A stretch of DNA of 64,000 nucleotides from Actinomadura macra NBRC 14102 (lineage in GTDB: Bacteria; Actinomycetota; Actinomycetes; Streptosporangiales; Streptosporangiaceae), in the NCBI RefSeq assembly GCF_001552215.1, contig NZ_BCQT01000011.1, positions 434,001 to 498,000 on the forward strand, given 5' to 3'. Below, piece by piece: positions 39,809 to 48,120 of this stretch (its first letter is position 1; each line of letters begins with the position of its first letter). The position numbers and the translations under genes are program-made. A model generated the notes under the pieces. That model saw only the letters and a list, made by a program, of their open reading frames with translations, searched no databases and had not been told where the DNA came from.

Positions 39809-40741
39809 ATGGACCCGAACGGTTCCCCGGCCACCGCCCACCCCGCGCCCCCGCCCGCGGCCGAGCTGTTCAGCGAGGAGCGGTCGGTCGAGGTGGTCGC
39901 GGCCAGCCTCGCCGCGACGCCGGACCCGCGCCTGCGGCGGGTCCTCACCTCGCTCGTGCGGCACCTGCACGACTTCGTCAAGGACGTCGAGCTCACCGAA
40001 CAGGAGTGGGCGGCGGCGATCGAGTTCCTCACAGCGACCGGGAAGACGTGCACCAGCACCCGGCAGGAGTTCATCCTGCTCTCCGACGTCCTCGGCGCCT
40101 CGATGCTGGTCGAGACGATCAACAACCGGGCCGGCGGGGTGCTGACGGAATCCACGGTGGAGGGCCCCTTCCACATGGTCGCCTCCCCGCCGCGCGAGCT
40201 GGGCGCCGACATCGCCGAGGACGGCAAGGGAGCGCCCTGCCTGGTCACCGGGAGCGTGACGGGTCCGGACGGCGGACCGGTGCCGGGGGCGACGATCGAC
40301 GTGTGGCAGGCCAACGACGAGGGCTACTACGACGTGCAGCAGCCCGACGTGCAACCCCCGCTGAACCTCCGCGGGCTGTTCACCGCGGACGGGGACGGCC
40401 GGTTCTGGTTCCGCTCGATCGTCCCCCGGTACTACCCGATCCCGCAGGACGGCCCGGTCGGCAGGCTGCTGGAGGCGACGTCCCGGCACCCGAACCGCCC
40501 CGCGCACATCCACTTCGAGGTGTCCGCCCCCGGATACCGCACGGTGACGACCCACCTGTTCGTCGCCGGTACCCCCTACATCGATTCCGACGCCGTGTTC
40601 GGGGTCAAGCCCAGCCTCGTGCGCGAGTTCCCCACGGTCGACGACCCGGCCCGCGCGGCGGAGGTCGGCCTGCCCAACCCGTTCCGCACGGTGAACTTCG
40701 ACGTCGTGCTGCGCGCCGACGGCACCGACCAGGAAGTGTGA
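39809..40741 (+). CDS. Hydroxyquinol 1,2-dioxygenase (intradiol)
   Basis: 310 residues from the second of two close ATGs, the one with AGGAG at eight bases. The Fe(III) ligands of intradiol enzymes are visible: Tyr in DVWQANDEGYYDVQ, Tyr in IVPRYYPIPQDGPVG, and the two His of RPAHIHFEV. Length and the N-terminal helical domain (LTSLVRHLHDFVKDVELTEQEW) fit hydroxyquinol rather than protocatechuate dioxygenase. It opens the ring of 1,2,4-trihydroxybenzene to maleylacetate, the substrate of the next gene two bases downstream. Confidence 0.92.
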   Translation: MDPNGSPATAHPAPPPAAELFSEERSVEVVAASLAATPDPRLRRVLTSLVRHLHDFVKDVELTEQEWAAAIEFLTATGKTCTSTRQEFILLSDVLGASMLVETINNRAGGVLTESTVEGPFHMVASPPRELGADIAEDGKGAPCLVTGSVTGPDGGPVPGATIDVWQANDEGYYDVQQPDVQPPLNLRGLFTADGDGRFWFRSIVPRYYPIPQDGPVGRLLEATSRHPNRPAHIHFEVSAPGYRTVTTHLFVAGTPYIDSDAVFGVKPSLVREFPTVDDPARAAEVGLPNPFRTVNFDVVLRADGTDQEV

Positions 40742-40743
40742 CC

Positions 40744-41817
40744 ATGCTCCAGACGTCCTTCTCCTACGACGCCCTGCCGATGCGCGTGCGTTTCGGCTCC
40801 GGTGTCGTCGCGTCCCTTCCCGACGAGATCACCCGGCTGGGGGCGCGCCGTGCCCTCGTGCTCTGCTCGCCCGAGCAGAAGAGGACGGGGGAGACCATCG
40901 CGAAGGCGCTCGGCGACCGGTCGGCGGGCGTGCTCGCCGACGCGCGCATGCACGTCCCCATCGAGGTGGCGCGGCATGCCCGCGCCCGCGCCGCCGAACT
41001 TGGCGCCGACTGCTGCGTGGCCGTCGGCGGGGGATCGGCCATCGGCCTGGGGAAGGCCATCGCGCTGGAACACGACCTGCCGGTGGTCGCCGTCCCCACG
41101 ACCTACGCGGGCTCGGAGATGACTGCCGTGTGGGGGCTCACCGAGAACGGGCGCAAGCGGACGGGCAAGGATCCGCGGGTGCTGCCCGCGGGCGTCCTGT
41201 ACGACCCCGAACTGACGCTCGGCCTGCCGATCGAGATGTCGGTGACCAGCGGTTTCAACGCCGTCGCCCACGCCGTCGAGGCACTGTACGCCCCCGACCG
41301 CTCGCCGATCATCTCGCTGATGGCCGAGGAGGGCGTACGGGCGATGACCGAGGCGCTCCCGGCCGTGGTCGCCGACGGAGGCGACCTGGACGCCCGCGCG
41401 ACGGCCCTGTACGCGTCCTGGCTGTGCGGGGCCTGCCTCGGCGCCACGACCATGTCGCTGCACCACAAGCTGTGCCACGCGCTCGGCGGGACGCTCGACC
41501 TCCCGCACGCCGCGACACACACCGTGGTCCTGCCGTACGCCCTCGCCTACAACCAGCCCTCCGCCCCTGAGGCGGCCGAAGCCCTGTCACGCGCACTGGC
41601 CTCATCCGACCCCGCCCACCGGCTCTGGGACGTCGCCGGCTCCCTCGGCGCACCGCGGTCACTCCGGGAACTGGGCATGGCCGAGAGCGACATCACCCCC
41701 ATCGCCGAGCAGGTCGTGGAAGCTCCGTACGCGAATCCGGCGCCCGTCACCAAGGACGGCGTGGTGCGCCTACTCCGCTCCGCCTGGAGCGGCGAACCCC
41801 CGCGGGTCGAGCACTGA
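40744..41817 (+). CDS. Maleylacetate reductase
   Basis: 357 residues, iron-containing-alcohol-dehydrogenase fold. NAD-binding segment AVGGGSAIGLGKAIA, the PTTYAGSEMT motif characteristic of maleylacetate reductases, and the region SLHHKLCHALGGTLDLPHAATH with His ligands. It reduces maleylacetate to 3-oxoadipate with NADH. The ATG is two bases after the dioxygenase stop. Its product feeds the CoA transferase pair encoded 1 kb downstream. Confidence 0.94.
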   Translation: MLQTSFSYDALPMRVRFGSGVVASLPDEITRLGARRALVLCSPEQKRTGETIAKALGDRSAGVLADARMHVPIEVARHARARAAELGADCCVAVGGGSAIGLGKAIALEHDLPVVAVPTTYAGSEMTAVWGLTENGRKRTGKDPRVLPAGVLYDPELTLGLPIEMSVTSGFNAVAHAVEALYAPDRSPIISLMAEEGVRAMTEALPAVVADGGDLDARATALYASWLCGACLGATTMSLHHKLCHALGGTLDLPHAATHTVVLPYALAYNQPSAPEAAEALSRALASSDPAHRLWDVAGSLGAPRSLRELGMAESDITPIAEQVVEAPYANPAPVTKDGVVRLLRSAWSGEPPRVEH

Positions 41818-41851
41818 TCGGACCTCACCGGGCCCGGCGCCGATCCGCCCC

Positions 41852-42742
41852 TCACCCCTCCCGGTACATCGCCAGCAGCGCCGCGTTGACCCGCGCCACC
41901 AGCGGCGATGTCTCCCCACGTCGGGTGGCGACCGCCAGCTCCAGGTCAACGGGATCCCCGGCGAGCGGCCGGAACACGACGCCGGGCAGGGGCAGTTGGC
42001 GTACCGAGTCGGGCACCAGGGCGACCCCGAGGCCGGCGGCGACGAAGACGAGCAGCGTCGAGGTCTCCGCCACCTCCTGGACCAGCCGGGGACGGTAGCC
42101 CGCGCGGCGGCACGCGTCGAGCACCGCGTCCCGGATCACCGACCTGTGCCGGGACGGGTAGCTCAGGAACTGCTCCCCGCGCAGGTTCCGGAGGTCGACG
42201 TCCTCGCCGCCGGTGAGCGGATGGTCCTGCGGGAGCGCGACGATCAGCCGCTCCCGCCGCAGCGGGCGCACGTCCAGCTCGGTGTCGGGGATCGGCGTCC
42301 GGACCACGGCCAGGTCGAGCCTGCCCTCATGCAGCGCGTCGACCTGGTCGGGGGTGAGCATCTCGCCCTTGAGGTCCAGTTCGACGTCCGGGATCTCGGC
42401 GCGCAGCCGGCGGGCCAGCGCGGGCAGCACCGCGTACGTCGCCGTGCCGATGAAGCCGATCGACACCCGGCCCACCTCGCCCGCCGCGACCCGGACCGCC
42501 TCTTCCCGCGCCTCGTCCACCGCGGTCAGGATCGTCCTGGCGCGTGCGAGGAACCGTTCCCCCGCCGGAGTGAGCGCCACCCGCCGGGTCGACCGGTCGA
42601 GCAAGGTCACCCCGACCTCCCCCTCCAGCTTCTTGATCTGTAGCGACAGGGGCGGCTGCGCCATGTGCAGCCGGTCGGCCGCCCGTCCGAAGTGCCCCTC
42701 GTCCGCGACGGCGACGAAGTACCGCAGGCGCCGCAGCTCCAC
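41852..42742 (-). CDS. LysR-family regulator next to pcaIJ
   Basis: 296 residues. N-terminal helix-turn-helix MELRRLRYFVAVADEGHFGRAADRLHMAQPPLSLQIKKLE, then the two-lobed effector domain. The HFGRAADRLHMAQPPLS sequence is that of the BenM/CatM/CatR/PcaQ subgroup responding to muconate-type intermediates. Divergent from pcaI with a 91-base gap holding an ATTAC-N8-GTAAT dyad, so it probably activates pcaIJ in response to a ring-fission product. Confidence 0.93.
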   Translation of the reverse strand: MELRRLRYFVAVADEGHFGRAADRLHMAQPPLSLQIKKLEGEVGVTLLDRSTRRVALTPAGERFLARARTILTAVDEAREEAVRVAAGEVGRVSIGFIGTATYAVLPALARRLRAEIPDVELDLKGEMLTPDQVDALHEGRLDLAVVRTPIPDTELDVRPLRRERLIVALPQDHPLTGGEDVDLRNLRGEQFLSYPSRHRSVIRDAVLDACRRAGYRPRLVQEVAETSTLLVFVAAGLGVALVPDSVRQLPLPGVVFRPLAGDPVDLELAVATRRGETSPLVARVNAALLAMYREG

Positions 42743-42773
42743 GAACGCACCTCCTCATTAAGACCGAATACAT

Positions 42774-42791
42774 ATTACCAACCCAAGTAAT
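42774..42791. promoter_or_regulatory. Putative LysR-type activator box
   Basis: ATTAC-N8-GTAAT (ATTACCAACCCAAGTAAT), a dyad with the T...A spacing of LysR boxes, lies in an A/T-rich divergent promoter region 32 bases after the LysR start and 43 bases before pcaI. Confidence 0.55.
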
Positions 42792-42833
42792 TGATATTGG
42801 AGCATATGAATCGCGCGGTCTAGGGTCGGCCGT

Positions 42834-43622
42834 ATGGACAAGGTGATCGCGACCGCGGCGGAGGCCGTCGCCGACGTCGCGCCCGGCGCGAGCATCGCGG
42901 TCGGCGGCTTCGGGCTGGCGGGCATCCCGCGGTTCCTCATCGAAGCGCTGCTCGACCAGGGTGCGGACCGGCTGACGATCGTGTCGAACAACTGCGGTGT
43001 CGACGGCGCGGGCCTCGGCCTGCTGCTGGAGCACCGCCGGATCATCCGCGTGATCGCCTCCTACATCGGCGAGAACCGCGAGTTCGGGCGCCAGTTCCTG
43101 GCGGGGGAGCTGGAGGTCGAGCTGACCCCGCAGGGCACCCTCGCCGAGCGGCTGCGGGCCGGTGGCGCCGGGATCGGCGCGTTCTACACCCCGGCAGGGG
43201 TCGGCACCCTCGTGGCCGAGGGCGGCCTCCCGTTGCGCTACCACCCGGACGGCACCCCCGCTGCCACCTCCCGGCCGAAGGAGACACGGGTCTTCAACGG
43301 ACGGGAGATGGTGCTCGAAGAGGGGATCGTCACCGATGTCGCGCTGGTCCGGGCGGCCCGCGCCGACCGGCACGGCAACGCCGTGTTCCACGCTGCCGCC
43401 CGCAACTTCAACCCCGCCGCCGCGATGGCGGGACGCCTCACCGTCCTGGAGGCCGAGCAGCTGGTCGAGCCCGGTGAGATCGAGCCCGACGAGGTCCACC
43501 TTCCCGGCGTGTTCGTCGACCGCGTCCTCCCGCTCACCCCCGCCCAGGCCGCCCTGAAGTCGATCGAGAAGCGGACCGTCCGCACCCCGCCGAAGGAGCA
43601 CGACGATGCCGTGGTCACATGA
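42834..43622 (+). CDS. pcaI: 3-oxoadipate CoA-transferase subunit A
   Basis: 262 residues. The alpha-subunit pattern of SCOT-type transferases: PGASIAVGGFGLAGIPRFLIEAL at the N-terminus, NNCGVDGAGLGLLLE, and GAFYTPAGVGTLVAEGG. With the B subunit it moves CoA from succinyl-CoA to 3-oxoadipate (or acetoacetate, which sequence alone does not exclude). Overlaps the B subunit gene by 17 bases. The neighbouring maleylacetate reductase and LysR gene favour 3-oxoadipate. Confidence 0.9.
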   Translation: MDKVIATAAEAVADVAPGASIAVGGFGLAGIPRFLIEALLDQGADRLTIVSNNCGVDGAGLGLLLEHRRIIRVIASYIGENREFGRQFLAGELEVELTPQGTLAERLRAGGAGIGAFYTPAGVGTLVAEGGLPLRYHPDGTPAATSRPKETRVFNGREMVLEEGIVTDVALVRAARADRHGNAVFHAAARNFNPAAAMAGRLTVLEAEQLVEPGEIEPDEVHLPGVFVDRVLPLTPAQAALKSIEKRTVRTPPKEHDDAVVT

Positions 43623-44256
43623 GCAGATGGCCGCCCGCGCAGCCCTGGAGCTGCGCGACGGGCAGTACGTCAACCTCGGCATCGGCCTGCCGACGCTGAT
43701 CCCCAACCATCTGCCGGACGGCCACGGGATCGTCCTGCACGCCGAGAACGGGATCCTCGGCACCGGCCCGTCCCCCTACGACCACGAGGTCGACCCCGAC
43801 CTGATCAACGCGGGCAAGGAGACCGTCACCACCCTGCCGGGCGCCAGCTTCTTCGACTCCCCGACCAGCTTCGCGATGATCCGCGGCGGTCACATCGACG
43901 TCGCCGTGCTCGGCGCGATGCAGGTCTCCGCCTCCGGCGACCTGGCCAACTGGATGATCCCCGGCCGGATGGTCAAGGGCATGGGCGGCGCGATGGACCT
44001 CGTCCACGGGGCCAAGCGCGTCATCGTCCTGATGGAGCACTGCGCGAAGAACGGCTCGCCCAAGCTCGTCGCCGCGTGCACCATGCCCCTGACCGGCCGC
44101 GCCGTGGTGTCCCGCGTGATCACCGACCTGGCCGTCCTGGACGTGACAGCGGACGGCCTGACGCTCGTCGAGACGGCCCCCGGCGTGACCCCCGACGACG
44201 TCATCGCCGCGACCGCCACCCCCCTCACCACCCCTTCCGCCGTCCCGACCCGCTAG
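43606..44256 (+). CDS. pcaJ: 3-oxoadipate CoA-transferase subunit B
   Basis: 216 residues. It carries the beta-subunit signature YVNLGIGLPTLIPNHL and the active-site glutamate in LHAENGILGTG, which forms the acyl-CoA thioester intermediate. It starts 17 bases inside pcaI, indicating coupled translation. No thiolase (pcaF) or decarboxylase follows, so the last step must be encoded elsewhere. Confidence 0.92.
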   Translation: MPWSHEQMAARAALELRDGQYVNLGIGLPTLIPNHLPDGHGIVLHAENGILGTGPSPYDHEVDPDLINAGKETVTTLPGASFFDSPTSFAMIRGGHIDVAVLGAMQVSASGDLANWMIPGRMVKGMGGAMDLVHGAKRVIVLMEHCAKNGSPKLVAACTMPLTGRAVVSRVITDLAVLDVTADGLTLVETAPGVTPDDVIAATATPLTTPSAVPTR

Positions 44257-44380
44257 TCGCGGGGGCGGACGGGTCACCCCGTACACGGGCCAGGCCGCCC
44301 CGCCGCCGACCGTCCGCACGGCCGCGGGCGCCCGCGGTGCCTCCTCGGCGGTCGTGGCCGCATACGGCATCATTTCGGGG

Positions 44381-45682
44381 ATGAGCGACTCCGAACGCGT
44401 CGACGGTGCTGGTAGGGCCGTTCTCGCGCACCGTCTGGTGCCGATGATCGGCCGTGACCCGGAGGAGGACGGACGCGTCTCCACACCGCTGGAGTTGCTG
44501 TTCGACCTGACCTTCGTGGTCGCCGTGGGCACCGCCGCGTCGTACTTCGCCGAGATGCTCGCCGAGGGGCATCCGGCGCAGGCGATCACCGCGTTCCTGC
44601 TGGCGATGTTCGCGATCAGCGTCGCCTGGATCAGCTTCAGCTGGTTCGCCTCCGCGTTCGGCACCGACGACTGGCTCTACCGGGCACTGACGATGGTGCA
44701 GATGATCGGCGTCGTGGTGTTCGCGCTCGGCCTGCCTGCGATGTTCCACTCGCTCGAAGAGGGCGGACACCTGGAACTGCGGGCGATGGTGATCGGGTAC
44801 GTCGTGATGCGGGTCGCGATGGTGTCGCAGTGGTGGCGCGCCGCGCGGGAGTCCCCCTCGTTCCACGACGTCGGAATGGCGAACATCCGCTGGACGATCA
44901 TCGCGCAGGTCGGCTGGATCGTGGTCGGATTCGCGCACCTGTCCCTCACGGCCGTGTTCATCGGCTTCGCGGTGTTCGGGGTGCTGGAGCTGCTGCTACC
45001 AGTGCTCACCCAGGGCGGAGCCGGCGGGACGCCATGGCACCCGCACCACGTCGCGGAGCGGTACGGCCTGTTCGCGATCATCACTCTGGGGGAGGGGGTG
45101 GTCGGCACCGTCGCCTCCTCGGGCGACCTCCTCGGAGGTGCGGACGGGACGCACTGGACCGGCAATGCGATCGCCATAGTCGTCGCCGGTGTCGGACTGA
45201 CCTTCGGCATGTGGTGGGTGTACTTCGCCACCCCCTTTGGTGACGTCCTGGTTCACCGCCGGAGCCGCGGATACCTCTTCGGCTACGGCCACATCCCGCT
45301 CTTCATCGGGATCGCCGGCGCCGGCGCCGGTCTGCACGTGGCCGGTCTGCAACTGGAGCATCACTCGCGGATCAGCGAGGTCGCGGTGGTCTCGTCCCTG
45401 GCGATCCCGGTCGGTCTCTTCCTACTGATGGTCTACCTGCTGCACACACTGTTGCTCTCCGCGACGGATCGGTTCCACCTGCTGCTGATCTCCCTCACCC
45501 TCGCGGTGCTGGCGGCGGCCGTCCTGCTGTCCGCGGCCGGTGTCGCGATCGCGGTGTCCCTGCTCGTGGTGATGCTCGCCCCCTACGTCACCGTGGTCGG
45601 GTACGAGACGATCGGCCACCGGCACCAGCGACAGATGTTGGACGACCTTCGCGCGCGAAACGACCAGGGCTCAGCCGCGTGA
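44381..45682 (+). CDS. LtrA-family membrane protein (low temperature requirement A)
   Basis: 433 residues and about 12 membrane helices. The family signature is seen as STPLELLFDLTFVVAVG near the N-terminus and HHVAERYGLFAIITLGEGVVG in the middle. LtrA proteins are multi-pass membrane proteins of unknown biochemical role, first noted in Listeria. The ATG giving MSDSERVDG is taken; a GTG 27 bases upstream is possible. Stands alone, with unrelated genes around it. Confidence 0.9.
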   Translation: MSDSERVDGAGRAVLAHRLVPMIGRDPEEDGRVSTPLELLFDLTFVVAVGTAASYFAEMLAEGHPAQAITAFLLAMFAISVAWISFSWFASAFGTDDWLYRALTMVQMIGVVVFALGLPAMFHSLEEGGHLELRAMVIGYVVMRVAMVSQWWRAARESPSFHDVGMANIRWTIIAQVGWIVVGFAHLSLTAVFIGFAVFGVLELLLPVLTQGGAGGTPWHPHHVAERYGLFAIITLGEGVVGTVASSGDLLGGADGTHWTGNAIAIVVAGVGLTFGMWWVYFATPFGDVLVHRRSRGYLFGYGHIPLFIGIAGAGAGLHVAGLQLEHHSRISEVAVVSSLAIPVGLFLLMVYLLHTLLLSATDRFHLLLISLTLAVLAAAVLLSAAGVAIAVSLLVVMLAPYVTVVGYETIGHRHQRQMLDDLRARNDQGSAA

Positions 45683-45963
45683 CGGCGCCGGCCAGGATGA
45701 AAAGGCGCTGGTGAGGCTGGTCTCCAGGGACGCCCCGCCGGATTCCCGCGTCCGGACGACGGTCTGAACCTGCCGATGCCAACGCAGCCCGGGAAAGGGC
45801 CCGGCAAGCTGTGACCGTCATCCTCGCGTGACACGGTAAGGACCGTTCGGGTCGGGCTCCTGGCCGGTCTGTCTCCGTTTGCCTGAGCGCGAGGGCGTTG
45901 CACCTGCGTGTGATGCGTTGTCATCGAGATGCTGCAACGGGATTCGTCCGTCACTGTGGGGCT

Positions 45964-47016
45964 ATGAGCAACCGGCGTTTGCCTCATCCGCCCGGAGGCC
46001 ACCACCGACACGGCCACCACATTGCCGGCGGACGTGGGGATCGGGCACGGCACCGCCTCGCCCACCTGCTCGTCCCGCACAGCCATCGGAGCGCCGACAG
46101 GGTCGACACCGCGATGGAGGCCTCGCGTCAGGGCATGCGCACGTTGTGGCTGTCCCTGGCCGTTCTCGGCGCCACCGCGGTGGTGCAGGCCGTCATCGTC
46201 GCGATGTCGGGCTCGGTCGCGCTGCTGGGCGACACCATCCACAACGCCGCCGACGCCCTGACCGCCGTTCCGCTCGGCATCGCGTTCGTGCTGGGCCGCC
46301 GCGCGGCCAACCGCCGCTACACCTACGGCTACGGACGTGCCGAGGACCTGGCGGGCATTGCCATCGTCGTCATGATCGCCGCCTCGGCGGCGCTGGTCGC
46401 CTGGCAGGCGGTTGGCCGGCTGCTGGACCCCCACGACATCGACCATCTGTGGGCGGTGGCCGCCGCCGCGGCGGTCGGGTTCGCCGGAAACGAGTGGGTG
46501 GCCCGCTACCGCATCCGCATCGGCCGCCGCATCGGCTCGGCCGCACTGGTCGCGGACGGCCTGCACGCCCGTACCGACGGGTTCGCCTCTCTGGCGGTCC
46601 TGCTGGGCGCCGGCGGGGCCGCCGCAGGCTGGCGGGCCGCCGACCCCCTGGTCGGTCTGCTCATCACCGCCGCCATCATCTGGGTGCTGAAGGACGCGGC
46701 GGGTGAGGTCTACCGGCGGCTGATGGATGCCGTCGACCCCGCCCTGGTCCAGGCCACCGAGAACACGCTGCGCGCCGTCGACGGCGTCCGCGATCTGGGC
46801 CAGGTCAAGATGCGCTGGATCGGGCACCACTTGCGCGCCGAAGCCGACATCGTCATCGACGCCGACCTCACCCTCCTCCAGGCCCACCGCTTGGCCGTCG
46901 CCGCCGAGCACGCCCTGCTGCACGCCATTCCCCGGCTGGCCGCCGCCACCGTCCATACCGACCCCGCCCCGACCCGCGGCATTGACCACCACGCCGTCCT
47001 GGCCGGCCACCGGTAG
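45964..47016 (+). CDS. Cation diffusion facilitator (CDF) metal exporter
   Basis: 350 residues. A His-rich N-terminus (HPPGGHHRHGHH), six helices with the metal-site motifs HNAADALTAVPLG (helix 2) and DGLHARTDGFASL (helix 5), and a C-terminal cytoplasmic domain ending in HTDPAP. This is the architecture of Zn/Co/Cd efflux CDF proteins. ATG chosen just before the His-rich part. The His/Asp arrangement suggests zinc or cobalt. No metal regulator is next to it. Confidence 0.92.
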   Translation: MSNRRLPHPPGGHHRHGHHIAGGRGDRARHRLAHLLVPHSHRSADRVDTAMEASRQGMRTLWLSLAVLGATAVVQAVIVAMSGSVALLGDTIHNAADALTAVPLGIAFVLGRRAANRRYTYGYGRAEDLAGIAIVVMIAASAALVAWQAVGRLLDPHDIDHLWAVAAAAAVGFAGNEWVARYRIRIGRRIGSAALVADGLHARTDGFASLAVLLGAGGAAAGWRAADPLVGLLITAAIIWVLKDAAGEVYRRLMDAVDPALVQATENTLRAVDGVRDLGQVKMRWIGHHLRAEADIVIDADLTLLQAHRLAVAAEHALLHAIPRLAAATVHTDPAPTRGIDHHAVLAGHR

Positions 47017-47141
47017 GAACACCTCTACCGGCTTCCGCTGGGAGTCCCCAGAAGCAGGACGTCGATAGGACGGCGCGTGCTCAGAGCGCAGATGGTCCAT
47101 TGGATAAGACGATATCGAGGTGCATGACTTGATTTAGGCCA

Positions 47142-47151
47142 GTAACGTTAC
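47142..47151. promoter_or_regulatory. Perfect palindrome before the 243-residue gene
   Basis: GTAACGTTAC is a perfect ten-base palindrome 30 bases before the start codon, in the only A/T-rich part of the 165-base gap, close to TTGATT. It could be an operator or part of the promoter of the protein and RNA unit. Weak evidence. Confidence 0.35.
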
Positions 47152-47181
47152 GCCTCGTCACAGACGGGGAGGGCGATACCG

Positions 47182-47913
47182 ATGGCGAAGCTGAATCAGA
47201 TCATCGCGGTGGAGAAGGGCGCGAAGTCGCGCGCGCAGCGTGAGCTGACCGACATTCATCACCGCGTCCAGAAGACCCCGCTGCTGTCGGGCATCTCCCG
47301 GACCTACCAGCCGCTGGACGACGAGGGCGAGGTTCTGCCACCGGAGTCCACGCGAGTTCAGGTGAAGGCCGAGGAGACGCTCGCCGAGGCCGCGGGATCG
47401 CTCACCCGCCTCTTCGATGTCGTCGCGACAAAGGACTGGGCGAACTGCGATGCCCGCGCCGATGTCGTCGTGGACGGGCAGACGATCCTCGCGCAGGTGC
47501 CGGTCTCGTACCTGCTGTTCCTGGAGAAGCAGCTCACCGACCTGCACACGTTCGTGGACAAGCTTCCGGTGCTGGACGCCGCCGAGTCGTGGACGTTCGA
47601 CGAGTCCGCGGACGTGTGGCGGACCGAGCCGGTGAAGACGATGCGCACCAAGAAGATCCCGCGCGCTCACGTACTGTACGAGGCGACCACGGAGCATCCC
47701 GCTCAGGTGGAGACCTATACCGAGGACGTCATTGTCGGAACATGGACGAAGGTCGCGTTCTCCGGTTCGCTGCCGGCCCGGCGGGTGAACGAGTTGCGCG
47801 AACGTGTCGCCAAACTGCAGGCCGCGGTGAAGTATGCGCGGGAGGAGGCCAACGGCGTGGAGGTGACCGACAAGAAGGTCGGCGACGCCGTGTTCGCCTA
47901 TCTGTTCTCCTAA
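47182..47913 (+). CDS. 243-residue protein of unknown function upstream of tRNA-like RNAs
   Basis: I recall similar hypothetical proteins in streptomycetes but know no function. The ATG follows GGGGAGGG at eight bases. The protein is soluble and charged, without signal or membrane segments: a helical N-terminus (LNQIIAVEKGAKSRAQRELTDIHH), a GISRTYQP motif, a mixed middle with KDWANCDARADVVVDG, helical VSYLLFLEKQLTDLHTF, the segment TMRTKKIPRAHV, and a C-terminal coiled-coil-like helix (ARRVNELRERVAKLQAAVKYAREEANG). No NTPase or nuclease motif is visible. Two structured tRNA-like RNA modules begin about 50 bases after the stop, with no promoter-like gap, so an RNA-protein pair is the natural hypothesis. 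Confidence 0.85.
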   Translation: MAKLNQIIAVEKGAKSRAQRELTDIHHRVQKTPLLSGISRTYQPLDDEGEVLPPESTRVQVKAEETLAEAAGSLTRLFDVVATKDWANCDARADVVVDGQTILAQVPVSYLLFLEKQLTDLHTFVDKLPVLDAAESWTFDESADVWRTEPVKTMRTKKIPRAHVLYEATTEHPAQVETYTEDVIVGTWTKVAFSGSLPARRVNELRERVAKLQAAVKYAREEANGVEVTDKKVGDAVFAYLFS

Positions 47914-47922
47914 CTGAAGACT

Positions 47923-47961
47923 CCCCCGCTGGAGCGCGGGGGTCGGGGGCACAGGCCCCCG
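47923..47961 (+). other. Two back-to-back GC hairpins between the gene and the tRNA-like modules
   Basis: CCCCCGC-TGGAGC-GCGGGGG (47923-47942) and CGGGGGC-ACAG-GCCCCCG (47944-47961) are two perfect seven-base-pair hairpins one base apart. No T-run follows either, so they may be processing or protein-binding structures at the 5' side of the RNA, or an attenuator between mRNA and RNA part. Confidence 0.6.
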
Positions 47962-47964
47962 GAA

Positions 47965-48094
47965 GCTGAGAATGAAGCTCAGTCTGAATCGCGGCGACAG
48001 TGGAGGTTCGATTCCTCCCCCGGGCATTCATGCCCGGGTAGCCCAATCGGCAGAGGCGGCCCGTTCAAGCTCAGGCTCTCGCTCCAGGCTCAGC
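47965..48094 (+). ncRNA. Circularly permuted tRNA-like RNA, module A
   Basis: Elements in order: T arm GGAGG-TTCGATT-CCTCC (48002-48018) with a canonical T loop; 3' acceptor strand CCCGGGC (48019-48025); tetraloop TTCA closed by an extra A-T pair; 5' acceptor strand GCCCGGG (48032-48038); TA as positions 8-9; a D arm GCC/GGC with GG in its loop (48041-48057). The order of a tRNA is thus rotated: acceptor end closed, anticodon end open. GCCCGTTCA after the D arm pairs with TGAATCGCGGC before the T arm as an anticodon-stem-like helix with two bulges, and GCTGAG (47965-47970) pairs with CTCAGC (48089-48094) outside. No CCA is encoded. It resembles the tRNA-mimic domain of YrlA Y RNAs. Confidence 0.8.
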
Positions 48095-48120
48095 ACTCTC
48101 CGCTCATCGCCGGATCGAGC

